In this document: positions 35,699-47,699 of the stretch, piece by piece | Layout of the letters: the number at the start of each line of letters is the position of its first letter | How positions within the stretch are numbered: position 1 is the first letter of the stretch | From: Topomyia yanbarensis | Lineage: Eukaryota; Arthropoda; Insecta; Diptera; Culicidae | DNA length: 64,000 nt | Reading direction: 5' to 3' | Assembly: GCF_030247195.1 (NCBI RefSeq) | Contig: NC_080670.1 | Location: 42,703,524 to 42,767,523, forward strand | Translations under genes and position numbers: made by a program | Notes under the pieces: generated by a model | Databases searched by the model: none | Seen by the model: only the letters and a program-made list of their open reading frames with translations | What the model was told of the DNA's origin: nothing

Positions 35699-37863
35699 GT
35701 GTTACAATTATAAGCGGGCCGACTATAGCAGCATTTTGAATATTTTACAAAGTATTAACTGGGATTCTGTGCTAAGCAAGGATGATGTGAACTCCGCCGC
35801 TGAAACGTTCTGCCATATAATGAGCTACCTTATCGACCGTCATGTCCCAAAGTGTAATCAACGAAGTGATCAATCCCCCTGGCAGACAGCCGAGCTACGT
35901 CAGCTAAAAACTGCGAAAAGAGCAGCATTACGAAAGTTTACCAAACGCCGTACCTTGTCACTTAGAGCTTATTATGTAAGGCTCAATAACGATTTTAAAA
36001 AACTGAACAGTTTTTGTTTTTCAAACTACCAACGAAAAATGCAACGTAAGCTTAAGTCGGATCCTAAATCGTTTTGGAGATACGTCAATGAGCAGCGGAA
36101 AGAAACCGGCTTACCTTCTACAATGTTCTTGAATGGTGAAGTTGGGCATGATTCACAAGCCATATGCAAATTGTTCGCCTCTAAATTTGCGAGTGTGTTC
36201 GTCAGTGAGACTCTGTCCTCGCAGCAGATTGACGTTGCAGCTAGCGGAGTGGCCCAACTCGAACGGTCAGTGAGTGAGATTCATGTGGAGCACTCGGATA
36301 TTGTATCAGCAGCATCCAAGTTTAAAGCATCGTCATCTCCTGGGCCAGATGGTGTCCCTGCTGTGTTTTTGAAAAAGTGTATATCTGGTTTGGTGGAACC
36401 TCTCTGTCAACTATTCAAAATATCACTGACAACCGCGATTTTTCCTCAATTGTGGAAAGCAGCTTTCATCTTTCCTGTCCACAAAAAAGGTGATAAGAGA
36501 AACATTGACAATTATCGAGGAATATCTGCGCTCTGTGCCATTTCCAAGCTCTTTGAGTTAGTCGTGGTGGAGTCAGTGTTTTTCACTGTAAGGAATATAT
36601 TTCTAAAGACCAACACGGATTCATGCCGAATCGATCTACGTCGACGAATCTACTATCTCTAACCTCTTTTGTGTCCGAAGGGTTTGATGCGAATCAACAA
36701 ACTGATGTTATATATACTGACTTATCTGCAGCTTTCGACAAAATCAATCACGATATCGCAGTCGCTAAATTGGAAAAACTTGGCTTCAGTGGATCACTCC
36801 TGCGATGGTTTCAATCCTATCTCGTTGGCCGTTAACTCAGTGTGAACATAGGTGATGCATACTCCAAACTGTTCTCCGCAACGACTGGTATTCCGCAAGG
36901 AAGTCATCTCGGACCATTAATATTCACTCTCTATTTCAACGATGTAAACTATCAGCTGAAAGGACCACGGTTGTCGTATGCAGATGATCTAAAAATTTTC
37001 AACAGAATTAGGAGCCGATCGGTCGCACAATATTTGCAGCAGCAATTCGACACTTTCAGCAGATGGTGTGAAAACAACCGAATGATTCTGAATCCGGCGA
37101 AATGTTCTGTGATATCGTTCACCAGAAAAAAAGATCCCATTGAGTTTGAATATAACTTGTCTGGAGCTCTTGTTGCCCGGGTGAGCTGCGTTAAGGATCT
37201 TGGAGTGCTGTTAGATTCGAAACTTACATTTAAGAATCACATTTCGTATGTTGTTGGTAAAGCATCGCGAAGCCTGGGCTTCATTTTCCGTACGGCTAAA
37301 TCCTTTACAGACATTTACTGCCTCAAAAGCCTATACTGCTCTTTAGTACGCTCTACGCTGGAGTATTGTTCGGCGGTCTGGAACCCGAATTACATGAACA
37401 GCAGCGATCGAATTGAAGGCGTTCAACGAAAATTTATACGGTATGCTCTTCGACGCCTGCCTTGGCGCGATCCTGTTCGTCTACCAAGCTACGAGAGTCG
37501 GTGTCAACTCATCCAGCTCGATACTCTCCAGCGTCGTAGAGAAACTGCAAGAGCCTTATTCATCTCTGATCTTCTGTCAGGACGCATCGATTCTCCAGAT
37601 TTACTAGAGCGAGTTAACATCCAAGCAAGGTCCAGAACGTTACGCGGAAACGTTCTTCTGAGAGTGCCGTTTCGACGAACTATTCAAACAGCTAATGCCG
37701 CTATCACGGGACTACAACGCCTCTTCAATCGTTCATTTGTCTCGAATATCATTGAGAAATCGATTCCTGCAGTTTTTTAGATGTAATTAGTTTAAGTTTC
37801 CATCATTGGGGCCGAGTACGGCCTGTTGATGTGCGTGATAAATAAATAAATGAATAAATAAAT
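35699..37863 (+). mobile_element. Jockey-clade LINE, 5'-truncated, inside mariner copy A
   Basis: The insertion is defined exactly by comparison with copy B, where GGGCACAGT is directly followed by AAATGGC. Here 2,165 bp separate the two. It starts in the linker before the RT domain and ends with an AATAAATAAATGAATAAATA-type tail. No target duplication is visible, which is unusual for target-primed insertion. Confidence 0.85.
35701..37780 (+). pseudogene. Jockey-clade reverse transcriptase remnant
   Basis: Blocks in order: SPWQTAELRQLKTAKRAALR (linker), SSSPGPDGVPAVFLKKC, FPVHKKGDKRNIDNYRGISA, NRSTSTNLLSL, motif A TDLSAAFDKINHD, GIPQGSHLGPLIF, the catalytic SYADDLKIF, and a long thumb/C-terminal region ending SIPAVF. 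All RT catalytic motifs are present. Breaks are a frameshift between about 36,590 and 36,660 and a TAA at 36,833-36,835. With few lesions, this is among the better preserved LINE remains here. The endonuclease is missing through 5' truncation. Confidence 0.85.
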
Positions 37864-38703
37864 AAATGGCGAGATCTACAAATCTGAGAGCCTCGAGAAG
37901 CGCCTTTTGCCGTTCTTGCAGCAGCACGACGAAGCTCCGCTATTTTGGCCAGATTTGGCATCATGCCACTATTCTAAAAGTGTCCTGGAGTGGTATGAGG
38001 CCATTTCTGTCCATTTTGTTCCAAAGGACATGAATCCGTCAAACTGTCCGGAGCTGCGCCCGGTGGAGCAGTACTGGCCAATGATGAAGCGGGAACTTCG
38101 GAAGAGCAGTCAAAGACAAGAAGGACATGTTAAGAAAATGGAAAAAAAACTGAGAAACTGGTACCGGATGACACTGTAAAGACTTTGATGGAGGGCATCA
38201 AGCGAAAATGCGTTCAATTTTACACTCAAGGCTCCATCGATTAACTTTTCTTTTGATTTTTGAAGTAAATATATGTATAAAACTACCCTAAAATTTTGGT
38301 TTGATAAGAAAATTATAAGAAAATTGGCATGACATTTTCGGTGTCGCAATAATTTCGTGTTCGCCCTTTATTGAAGGTATTGACTGGTTTTGTCATTACT
38401 GCCAGAATCGCAGCCACCATTTTGAGATCTTTTTTGATTCGCCATCCATATTATAGATGGTGTATTAGATTTAATTTCCATAGCGTTGTTTTCTCTAGCT
38501 GCTTTAGAATATGGTTTTCCATAAGGTGCAGTCTGAACGCTGAACTGACTCGTTTTAATTGGTCCTTGCTACATTAAATTGCATCACGAAAAAACACTGT
38601 ACAAAATAACCCATTGAGTATTTTCTCTTGAAAATTTCGGTAGAAATAGTTTAGCGTGTATTGTTTACACTGTGTAGCTGTCAGGTTTTTGAAAATTGGA
38701 TAA

Positions 38704-39659
38704 AATGGCGTCACCCGAAAAACAACGTCGCGCAATTGATTTTGTGTAAGCGCCTGGAATCATCAACTCTCTCACTGAGACGTCGGAAAATAACTCGGAA
38801 TCGTGCAATCAACGGCGAGTCGTGTGATTAAACGATATTACCAGGCTCTGAGCATCGAACGGAGGAAGAAATGTTGTCAGAATGAATATTCTATTAGTGA
38901 TCAGGATCATAAACATGTAGTGAAAGCGTTTAAGCGGAATCCCAATGCTTCCGTTATGGATGTGGCCAAAAAGTTGAATCTATCCATGTCTTTCGTTCAG
39001 AAAGCCAAGAACCGGGAGTAACTGCATACGTACAATGTACAGAAGGCTCCGAATCGTGACAAACGGCAAAATATTGTGGGAAAGTCATGGGCCTCCAAAC
39101 TGCACACCTAGATACTGATGAAGCCTCATTGTATCATCACGGTTTATGAGACTTACGTCAAGGCGGACTTCCGACAGCTTCCTGGGTACAGTTCTTCGTT
39201 GCTCAACACAAGCTTAATGTTCCGGAGAAAGTTAGGAAGCAGAAAATTTCAAAGTTTACCAATAAGTACATGATTTGGTAAGCGATCTGTTGCAAACGGA
39301 GTGCACCGTTTGTGACTACCGGGAGTGTACACGGGGAGATTTACCTCAATGAGTGTCTACAGAAGCGTCTGCTTCCTCTGTTGAAGTAACACGAGGGCCA
39401 TACGATCTTCTGGCCGGTTCTAGCTTTGTGCCACTATTAAAATGTTGCCCTGGAGTTGTACGAAGCCAACGGGGTCACTTTTGTACCCAAGGACATGGAC
39501 AACACCCCCGCTCCAAGGCACCGATATTAAGGCTTATAGAAAATTACTGGGCAATTATGAAGCAGGCACTACGGAAGTATCGCAAGGAGGTCAAATCTGA
39601 GGAAGACATGCAGAAAAGTGGGTTTTCGTACAGAAGAAGCTGCAGCCAAATACTTTAAG
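38704..39659 (+). pseudogene. Mariner-type transposase, catalytically dead
   Basis: The N-terminal part (QSTASRVIKRYYQALSIERR, NASVMDVAKKLNLSMSFVQK) resembles the ITmD37E DNA-binding region. The first catalytic site reads VYETYVKADF where relatives have DDETY. The second reads FWPVLALCHY with V in place of D. The glutamate survives in LIENYWAIMKQALRKY. Several stops and frame changes occur. Loss of both aspartates shows long decay, consistent with its being the oldest mariner in the nest. Confidence 0.75.
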
Positions 39660-39745
39660 GTGTGTTAAGCGTAAGGTGCGAGTACACGGTTATGGTATTG
39701 AAGTTGAATGAAAAAAATATGCCAAAAGCTTACTAATGGTTTATA

Positions 39746-41038
39746 AAGGGCGAACACGAAATTATTGCGACACCGAAAATGTCATGCCAATTTTCTTATA
39801 ATGTTTAAAATCACCAAAATTTTAGGGTAGTTTTACACATATATTTACTTCAAAAATCAAAAGAAAAATTAATCGATGGAGCCTTGAGTGTAAAATTGAA
39901 CGCATTTTCGCTTGATGCCCTCCATCAAAGTCTTTACAGTGTCATCCGGTACCAGTTTCTCAGTTTTTTCCATTTTCTTAACATGTCCTTCTCGTCTTTG
40001 ACTGTCTTCTTGCTCTTCCGAAGGTCCCGCTTCATCATTGCCCAGTACTGCTCCACCGGGCGCAGCTCCGGGCAGTTTAGCGGATTCATGTCCTTTGAAA
40101 CAAAATGGACAAAATTGGCCTCATACCACTCCAGGACACTTTTAGAATAGTGGCATGATGCCAAATCTGGCCAAAATAGCGGAGCTTCGTCGTGCTGCTG
40201 CAAGAACGGCAAAAGGCGCTTCTCGAGGCACTCAGATTTGTAGATCTTGCCATTTACTGTGCCCTTTGTCACGAAAGGCTCACTCCTCAATTCGCAAGAG
40301 CAGATGGCCTGCCAAATGAGATATTTGGAGGCGAACTTCGACATTTTCTTCTTCTTAAATTTGTCGTCCACATAGAACTTGCTCTTGCCGGTGAAAAACT
40401 ACAACCCCGAAATATGCTTAAAATCGGCTTTTATATACGTTTCATCGTCCATCACACAGCAGCCATATTTTGTCAGCATCTTCTCGTAGAGCTTCCGTGC
40501 CCGAGTTTTAGCCATCGATTGTTGCCGCTCATCGCGGTTTGGGAAGTTCTGTACCTTGTATGTATGTAGTCCAGCTCCCTTCTTTGCATTCTGGACGTAG
40601 CTCTGCGACATGCCGATCTTTTTAGCCAAATCACGGCTTGAGACGTTGGGATTTGCTTTAATCATCCGCTTCACCTTTCCCTCCGTCTTTTTGTTCTACG
40701 GTCCCGGTTTTCTTCCAGCTCCTTTGCCGTGGTCCAACGTCAACCGCTCCTGGAACCGCTTCAACACTCTGCAGACGGTTGAATGGTGAATGTTCAACAT
40801 TTTTCCCAACTGCCGGTGCGACAGGTCAGGAAATTCCAGGTGTTTGGAAAGAATTTGTTCTCTCGACTAGCGTTGGTTCACCTCCATTTTCGTTGAATCG
40901 AAAAACACGACTTCGAGTTTGACAGCATGTAAACAATACACATCAATGAGAAAGTGTGCAAAATTTGGTTGATTTTTACCCAATGGGAAAAAAGTTATGC
41001 CCTGTTGAATGTGTCGCAATAATTTTGTGTTCGCCCTT
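39746..41038 (-). mobile_element. ITmD37E mariner-type transposon, copy B
   Basis: Same terminal repeats as copy A (AAGGGCGAACACGAAATTAT at 39,746, complement ending 41,038), with TA duplications at 39,744-39,745 and 41,039-41,040. Length is 1,293 bp. It is inserted in reverse orientation to copy A into the 3' part of an older mariner. Confidence 0.93.
39934..40887 (-). pseudogene. ITmD37E transposase, copy B, three in-frame stops
   Basis: From the ATG at 40,885-40,887 to the stop at 39,934 the frame is preserved over 318 codons with no frameshift. It has three TAG codons (40,867-40,869; 40,696-40,698; 40,399-40,401). The catalytic residues are intact: MDDETY (D147/D148), FWPDLAS (D241) and PVEQYW (E279), with 37 residues between D241 and E279. 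Helix-turn-helix segments precede them. The gene looks recently inactivated by point mutation only. Confidence 0.88.
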
Positions 41039-41884
41039 TATTTCATTGTCTGAATGCTTGAAAAGCATCGGTTCACTAGATAATTTTCTACAGCGTTTTT
41101 TTGTGTGATGGAATTTGATGTGGGACACCCTTTATGAAAAGAATACTCTGTGTAATGGTACCGCCGTGTGTCTTGTATTGTAGGTTAAGATAACAAAAAA
41201 TGGGTCTGCCCAACCGCATTATCACCACGAAAACACTATTGAGAATACCTAATCCTCCACAGTATATTCCGTCTTACACGAATACGAGTTTTAGGTTGTT
41301 ATGCAACGGTCATCGGCAGACCGTATTTAGCCGGAACTCCACTTCTTGCTTCTGCGACTTACTCATTCCATTAGTTCACCAATAACCAGTAAAAGTAAAG
41401 CATTTTGTACATGAAGCGCATAGTACCTAAGATGGATCAGTTGAAAAATTTGCGTTCAAACTTCCTCTTACTAGTATCTGACACTGAGTAGCTCCAGATA
41501 ATGTGAACTAACTTAACTTTGTTTTTTGGTAGAAATATCGCGTCAAAAGCTACTTACTAAAATAAGAAACCGTTTATTGAGACCAAACATGGGCTAAGAG
41601 TTTCGCTTGAATTGATAAGACTGCGTGACAAACCCATACCACTAATCGTATTCCAATGTGTTCTTTACACATAGCAAAATTTATTTGAATTCTTCGGATA
41701 AAAAGCATTCTTTGAAAACACTCGTGCCTGTTTCTTACACTAATTATTTATTCATTTGCTCTTATATTGCTAAACAATCGAGATAATCGATGAATAGCTG
41801 TCGATTAATCGAACTAATCGATTGCCACAAATAAAATATTCGATTATTAATTAATCGATTAATCTAAAAAATCAGACATCCCTA

Positions 41885-44461
41885 GCTTCGGTACCGCTTG
41901 CGTTTCAAATCTGTGTGTTTGGGCTAGACAGCTCGGAAGTGTCGGTCCGATACTAAAGAAAACAAAGAAACCGCATACCACACAGGTCCTAGTCGTAACA
42001 GTCCCCGCCCACAGCTTGCTTCGGGTTGGAAAAAAAACAAATAAAAGGTGCTGGCTGAAACAGCTGTCCACATAAAAACGATAATGAAACCACTCTCACT
42101 CGCCCGGTTGGAAAGTTTAAAAGTGGATAAGAGAACTTGTCGTGCGGGTTAAGGTGCACAGAAAAATACAACACAAAGAATAGGTTCTTTCAACATTAAT
42201 TTAGGTAGTATTGAATTTTTCATCTTATTCGCACTTATTATTGTTTGTTCTATTTATGTGACATTAAATTGGTAATTGATTCGTCACGCAATAATCTTGC
42301 GAATATTGCATTTTAACCATGTGATATTTTCGGGGAAGATTTTGAAAAGAAAAGTAACTCGATCATCGTCCAGACCTGCTCGAGGTGATCCCAGCGAGTT
42401 TTCTCGTAAACTCGTGCCTTCAAACTGCGACTAACTGCTACTAACACACCACCTCCAGTAGATTTTCAACTATTTCTAGAGTTCCGGTCGCAACGAAAAA
42501 CCTCATTTTCAGTACAGAACACCTGACTAGAAAGCGTGGCATCGTGACGTTAGCTTATCAAGATGCTTTTACGAGGGTCAGAACTTTTTAAAGCTGTGAA
42601 AATACGGTCCACAATATCAGAGAAATTTATTAAGCCAGTGCTAGTGTCTTTCTCTGGCTGAGATATGGGAATATCTGGGGTTTTTGATTTCCAAGGAAGT
42701 ACTTTGAACTCCTTTTCAGGTTTTTGAGACTTTGAGCTACCTGCTCATGCCAGCAACAAGCATTTTCTGGTTTGGCTATTTACCACCAACCAAAGCTTAT
42801 CAGGCCGTATTCTCGATAGTTCGTTCCGCAGAACTCGAGGAAGCTTCAATAAATTCGAACACTTTTTGTCTTTGGCCCGGAAGAAGATCACCGGTGGCCG
42901 CGCATGGATAAACCTTGAGCCGGGAATTAGATTTTGTTTCTACATCCATCTCACCTTGTGATGAACCATTGTCAGAGGAAGTAATTTTTGCATAGGCCTA
43001 TTGTTCAGTGCAAGCTGGTATTATAGACAAGAAAAAAAGGTGTTTTATAGCAATACTTATCTTCTGTACGTAACGGTATCCATACGGCATACAATAAAAA
43101 CACTAATTCACTGCTGGTAAACGCGCAGAAACACAAAAGTAGGCGAAAAAATAGTGAAACCTCGACGAGGCGGAGAATGCGCAAGATAACCTTGGCAGCG
43201 GAGTAGCACTATTCTTTTTAACTTTATACTGCACGGACAGGAAAATCGACCAATCGGTGTCACAGAGTGACAGAACGAATGACTTCACATTTTGTTACTG
43301 CTGATTAAAATGATTTCGGACAGGTAATGTTAACACGTTATAATATGATAAAATTTTGTTATTCAAATCGGTTCAAATAGGTAAATCTAAAGCTCAATTG
43401 AGTAGGTATCTGTAGGGACCCGTCGAAAGTTTGAATCCTGGAACCCGGCGTGGCTATCGACGACCCTGTTTATAACACCAATCGACCATCATACTATCTA
43501 TCGTAATATCTGTTTACTATTATCCATATTTATTTCAACAATAATACGTACACTGAACAAATTTAATTTGTGGTTATTTACGAGCGAAACTATTCCGATC
43601 AATAAGGGGTATTCCACCGGCCACAAAATATATTGCAATTAGCTTCGAAAGCACCATCGTGTGATAGCAAACAACAATAACCCCCGTGAAGCTCATTCAG
43701 GACTAACGAACGAATGAATGAATCATTGAATGAATGAATTAAACTGCCGCCAAATGCCTTTTCGTGCTAAATGAGCTGTTTATTGACGCTGGGTAATGTA
43801 ATTAATGGAAAACTGGCTCACCTAATGCTTTATCCGAGGGATGGAATTTCGTTATCCACCCTCCAAGCAGCAGCAGTTTTTGCGTAGATGTTTATAGAAT
43901 TGGGCTTTCAAATAAATACCAGTTTTATTATCAATGTGTTGGTGCGCGTGCACAAAAAAACTCCTCTCTTGAGATGTACAGGGTGATGTCAGTGCTTTTC
44001 TTCGCGATATTTTGTTTCGCTTGCCAAAATTTGTATGTTTTTCTTTGAATTGGAAATGAAAGATGCAGCTGGTTTTTTGATTTAATAGTCACGGGCTACT
44101 ACGGGCAACACAAAAGTGGTGTCACCCGATAGAATTAACTCCATTCCATATGATTTGGTAGAAGAATGGTTAACCTCATTACATACCTGGTCGCTATCTC
44201 TAAGATTACTATGCATGGGGATTAATACATGCTCAGTAAAATCGGAAGCATATTTGTGTTCTACAAGATGACGACATAAATGAACTCATAATGAATAAAG
44301 TTCATGTTTGACAATTCTCGGTGAATTTTCTTATCTCGTTAATTGCGTGAGATCGAAGTTCATCTGTTGCTTTGGACTCAAGTAACTCTCATGTAAACAA
44401 ACCCCCGAGAATTGTCAAGCGAAGTTCATCCGGCTCATTTTATGGTCTTATATCGGTTGGT
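41885..44461. other. No supported gene; mostly unassigned DNA
   Basis: Short open frames only. An AATG-type microsatellite lies near 43,711-43,740. A 16-bp inverted pair based on TTGACAATTCTCGG occurs near 44,310 and 44,405. Nothing here repeats elsewhere in the window, so it may be host intron. Confidence 0.4.
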
Positions 44462-44468
44462 GTAAAAC

Positions 44469-44764
44469 CACAGACTAACAGACATAACACTCAAAAACAT
44501 AGCTTCGCCCGCCATAACGGTCATTTTAAATATGTTTGTAGTTGGGACTGTGGCCGCATTTGAAATTATGGCGCCACTGACATATGAACAAGCATATGGG
44601 GGATAGACCACTAGTTAAAAATTGTTCCCAAACCTGAGGGGTAACCCACCAGTAAATGAGTGCTTGGGACTGTGAATAAAAGGTGGAGCTAGTGTTCTGA
44701 GCAAATTGTCGGATCGATGTTTTTTGAGGGAATTCCATCATAGTGTTATGTCTGTTAGTCTGTG
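44469..44764. mobile_element. MITE with 23-bp inverted repeats, 296 bp
   Basis: The ends are CACAGACTAACAGACATAAC followed by ACT, and the exact complement. GTAAAAC flanks both ends (44,462-44,468 and 44,765-44,771) as a 7-bp target duplication. It encodes nothing. The superfamily is not clear from the ends alone. Confidence 0.85.
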
Positions 44765-44771
44765 GTAAAAC

Positions 44772-46192
44772 CCACTTTGAAATCGTTCCCAAAACTTTTG
44801 ACGAGTATTTGGGAAATTATGTCTCTAGAAACCGTATTTGTCAGTCTCGATGCAATTCATGTTATTCTACGGATGATTTTGAAAGTAAATAACTTGTGAT
44901 TTACTAATATGCACACTCAATTCGGCTCGGCAATTTCCCAACAGCTGTGTAATCAGCAAATTTAGAAACTGATATCTCAGTAAAGTGAGAATTATTAGCT
45001 GGTTTTCGGTGAAATATTTCCAAGTATCAGCTATGAAACGTCACTTTTACTGATATCTCTACCAAAAGATTGTTTACTGGAAGCTGTTGAGATTTCGGTA
45101 AAAGATGCGAAAAAAGCTGAGATTCGGAAGAAAAAATTAAGCGTGTATAATGAAATGTAAACTTTTATTTAAAAAACACTCTCAATTCTGAAGCCTACAT
45201 TTTCATTTTATCAAAATTCATTACACTGTCAAGCAACTCCAATCACCCTGTAAAGCACGCAGGGATTCCAGGAACTAGGATCTTCCCGTCGAACGCATTT
45301 CTTGACTATACGAATTAGCCATGTAGATTCACATCTAGAGCTGATAAATGAGCACGTTGATTTATGGCGAGACATGATTTGTGTTGGCGTTTTCGAAAAG
45401 CAATTGGCTGCCTGTGTTCAATGATTGATGACTATAGAATCGATTTTGTCTAAGACTATTACCATTGGATGTTTGTGTGATGTTTTAGGTTCTTGCGTTC
45501 TTTCCATGCAAACAGTGGAACAGAACGAACTTTTGTTTACGTTACAGTTCGAAACACCAATCCGAGTGAATCTATGCTAATTGAACGGAAGCCTTTTGCC
45601 AATGAGTGACTGGAAAACTGGCGTTCCGCGTTTTTTATGCGAAAGGGAAAGGTAGAAAAAATATTTCATACATGTCCGTTTCAGCTTAGCTCAGCATTTA
45701 CTACTGCCTCAGCCATGCTCTCTGCTTGAATAGAATCCTACAAAAAAGGTGGTTCCGGCGCCAGCATGGGTCTACGATGTGGGTTTGTCAGCAGATGGCG
45801 GGAATGTTCCAGTTCGATAGCGGACAAGCAGATAACGATTCCTCGCGATTTCTCTATTGATTGGGACTTTTGCTTCCTTTCGTTGTCGTCAGTTTGGCGC
45901 ACGAGGGTGATACCTTTACAGCAAAACTTTGCCGACTTATTCTATCAGCAAGAAGCACAACAAACGACGCTGCTGCTGATGTCTGCTGTAGACACGTTGC
46001 GGGTGGTTGAACTTTGAATCGTAGGTAACCTTGAGGGAAGGTATCAGCAGGAATCGTATCAGTCGGATATGGCCGGTGAAAAGGATTATCCGTCCCTGAC
46101 GAAATCGCAACCATAGTTTTTTTTTCGGGCGTGTGGCACCTATTTATAACACCACTCAGTAAAGTTCAGCCGGGTCTCCCGAGAGCTGGCTT
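44772..46192. other. No supported gene
   Basis: Open frames are under 90 codons and overlap on both strands near 45,766-46,114. No motif or splice structure supports them. Confidence 0.4.
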
Positions 46193-46669
46193 CCAGTCTC
46201 CGTGGCAAGCAGAAGTTGAGCAAAGCGAAATTGATTCTGGCAGAGTTTCTGCCAGTATTTTGCGCGATTTTTGCGAGAATTCTGGCAAAAAATTCGCTCA
46301 AATACAACAACCGCTTCTAACAGAAGCGGTTAAACCGATGCTGCTCACTTTTGGCCAAAATCCAGCCAGGAATGTACGGCCAAGATTTCTGTACGCTTCC
46401 TGCCACATCTTTGTCAGATGTTTTGCTCGATTAGTGCTGAATTCTACCAGGTAGGAATCTCCAGGATCTTTGCACGGCTTATTTCTAAGTTATGCCAGGG
46501 TTTTGCTCGGTTCTTGTCAAAATTTGCCAGAAAACGCGAGCGAAACCGATCTCGCCCTAGTTCCACTAACCCGACAGGATGCACGCAGATATCTGACAGG
46601 GCTGCCAAACCAAGGCTGACAGAAATCTGGCAGCACGGTCTCTGCCAAAAAGAATTGGTAACAGGGCTG
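46193..46669. mobile_element. CTGGCA-rich MITE, copy 1
   Basis: Starts CCAGTCTCCGTGGCAAGCAG and ends near GGTAACAGGG. It matches 47,211-47,699 over most of its length in the same orientation. It is packed with CTGGCAGA/TCTGCCAG motifs. Confidence 0.75.
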
Positions 46670-46683
46670 TAGTTACTAGTACA

Positions 46684-47105
46684 GACTATAGTTGCTATAT
46701 TCATAGTTAGGCGAAGATACTGAGCGGAGCCAATTGAGCATATCAAATACCAGAGCCAATCGATTATGACGTCACAAAACATGTTCTATTTGGATGTATA
46801 CGGAAAAGGTATTGTGATTATGGTGATTATTATTTTACTCTTTCCTTGTGATATCGAGCATAGAGAAACGAAAATGAACTATATTTCTTCTGTACTACAG
46901 GGAGATATTGGCACAAGTATGAAACCATTTTCGAATTCTTTTCGCTATACGTACATGTAAAATTCTTACTCACGACGTCAACAATGAAACTATTCTGTTA
47001 GAGCTTGAACATTTGCATGGGGTGCCAGTGTTTTCTTCCAGAAATAAGAGCTGCCAGTTTTCTGGTTTTTTGTGTCCGCCTAACTATGAAACTAGTAACT
47101 ATAGT
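46684..47105. repeat. Inverted repeat pair between the two CTGGCA-rich MITEs
   Basis: ACTATAGTTGCTATATTCAT plus AGTTAGGCG at 46,684-46,712 pairs with its imperfect complement at 47,077-47,105. This suggests another small element of about 430 bp lying between the two MITE copies. Confidence 0.5.
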
Positions 47106-47210
47106 ACAGACACTTTATACACAGACTAGCGAAGTGTCAAAAAGTGCAGCCAAACGAGTATGAGGGTTTTGAGAGGGAATGTACAAGAGGAAGCCCATGC
47201 AAAGCTTATG

Positions 47211-47699
47211 CCCAGTCACCGTGGCAAGCAGAAAGTTAGCAAAAGTTGAGCAAAGCGAAATTGATGCTGGCAGAGTTTCTGCGAGCATTTTGCGCGATTT
47301 GTGCGAGAATTCTGGCAAAGAATTTGCTCAAATGCAACAACCACTTCTGACAGAAGCGGTTAAATCAACCGATGCTGCTCACTTTTATCCAGAATCCAGG
47401 CAGGAATGTACGGCCAAGATCTCTGTACGCTTCCTGCCACATCTTTGTCAGATGTTTTGCTCGATTCGTGCTAAATTCTACCAGGTAGGAATCTCCAGGA
47501 TCTTTGCACAGTTTATGCCCGAGTTATGCTAGTGTTTTGCTCGGTTCCTGTCGAAATTTGCCAGAAAACGAGAGCGAAACTGAGTTCGGCCTGACTCACT
47601 TAACCCGACAGGATACGTGCAGAAATCTGACAGCGCTGCCAAACCAACACTGACAGAAATCTAGCAGAGCGGTATCTGCCAGAAAATTTGGTGACTGGG
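47211..47699. mobile_element. CTGGCA-rich MITE, copy 2
   Basis: Perfect 10-bp inverted ends CCCAGTCACC/GGTGACTGGG. Length is 489 bp. Many short CTGGCA-type half-sites lie throughout. No coding capacity, and no clear target duplication. Confidence 0.75.

Larger units (their letters stand above)
35071..38179 (+). pseudogene. ITmD37E transposase, copy A, interrupted
   Basis: The ATG at 35,071 begins MEVNQRESREQ. A DNA-binding region with two helix-turn-helix segments follows (LEKMLNIHHSTVSRVLKRF; SSRDLAKKIGMSKSYVHNAK). The first aspartates are in VMDDETYIKADF. After the LINE insertion (35,699-37,863) the frame resumes with the second aspartate in FWPDLASCHYSK and the glutamate in LRPVEQYW, 37 residues apart. 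Inactivating changes are a TAG at 35,464-35,466, a one-base deletion near 35,555 and the 2.2-kb insertion. The gene once encoded a cut-and-paste transposase of the mosquito ITmD37E family (family name from memory of the D37E spacing). Confidence 0.85.
34920..38368 (+). mobile_element. ITmD37E mariner-type transposon, copy A (split by Jockey)
   Basis: Terminal inverted repeats of about 28 bp start AAGGGCGAACACGAAATTAT at 34,920 and end with the complement at 38,368, each flanked by the TA target duplication (34,918-34,919 and 38,369-38,370). It holds one transposase gene interrupted by a Jockey LINE at 35,699-37,863. Subtracting the LINE leaves about 1,284 bp, close to copy B (1,293 bp). Confidence 0.92.
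38572..41120 (+). mobile_element. Older mariner-type element hosting ITmD37E copy B
   Basis: Imperfect inverted ends: CATTAAATTGCATCACG with a run of A and CACTGTA at about 38,572-38,603, and the matching complement at 41,089-41,120. A TA precedes the left end; the right flank reads TG, so the target duplication has decayed. It contains a ruined transposase (38,704-39,659) and, in its 3' part, the complete copy B at 39,746-41,038. Confidence 0.75.
34451..41884. mobile_element. hAT-like element shell containing nested transposons
   Basis: The ends are inverted: TAGGGATGTC at 34,451 and its complement GACATCCCTA ending at 41,884. Both subterminal regions are full of AATCGATTAATCGA-like strings (34,468-34,560 and 41,770-41,870). 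Such ends with AATCGATTA-rich subtermini are characteristic of some hAT elements. The outside flanks share an imperfect 11-mer, GCTGTGGTACC on the left and GCTTCGGTACC on the right, rather than a clean 8-bp duplication. No hAT transposase remains, and most of the interior is later insertions. Pieces of the original shell are about 34,560-34,917, 38,371-38,569 and 41,123-41,760. Confidence 0.7.

Noticed and set aside
45766..46114. Overlapping frames of 83 and 86 codons on opposite strands
   Set aside because: Neither has a domain or splice support; opposite-strand overlap is likely chance.
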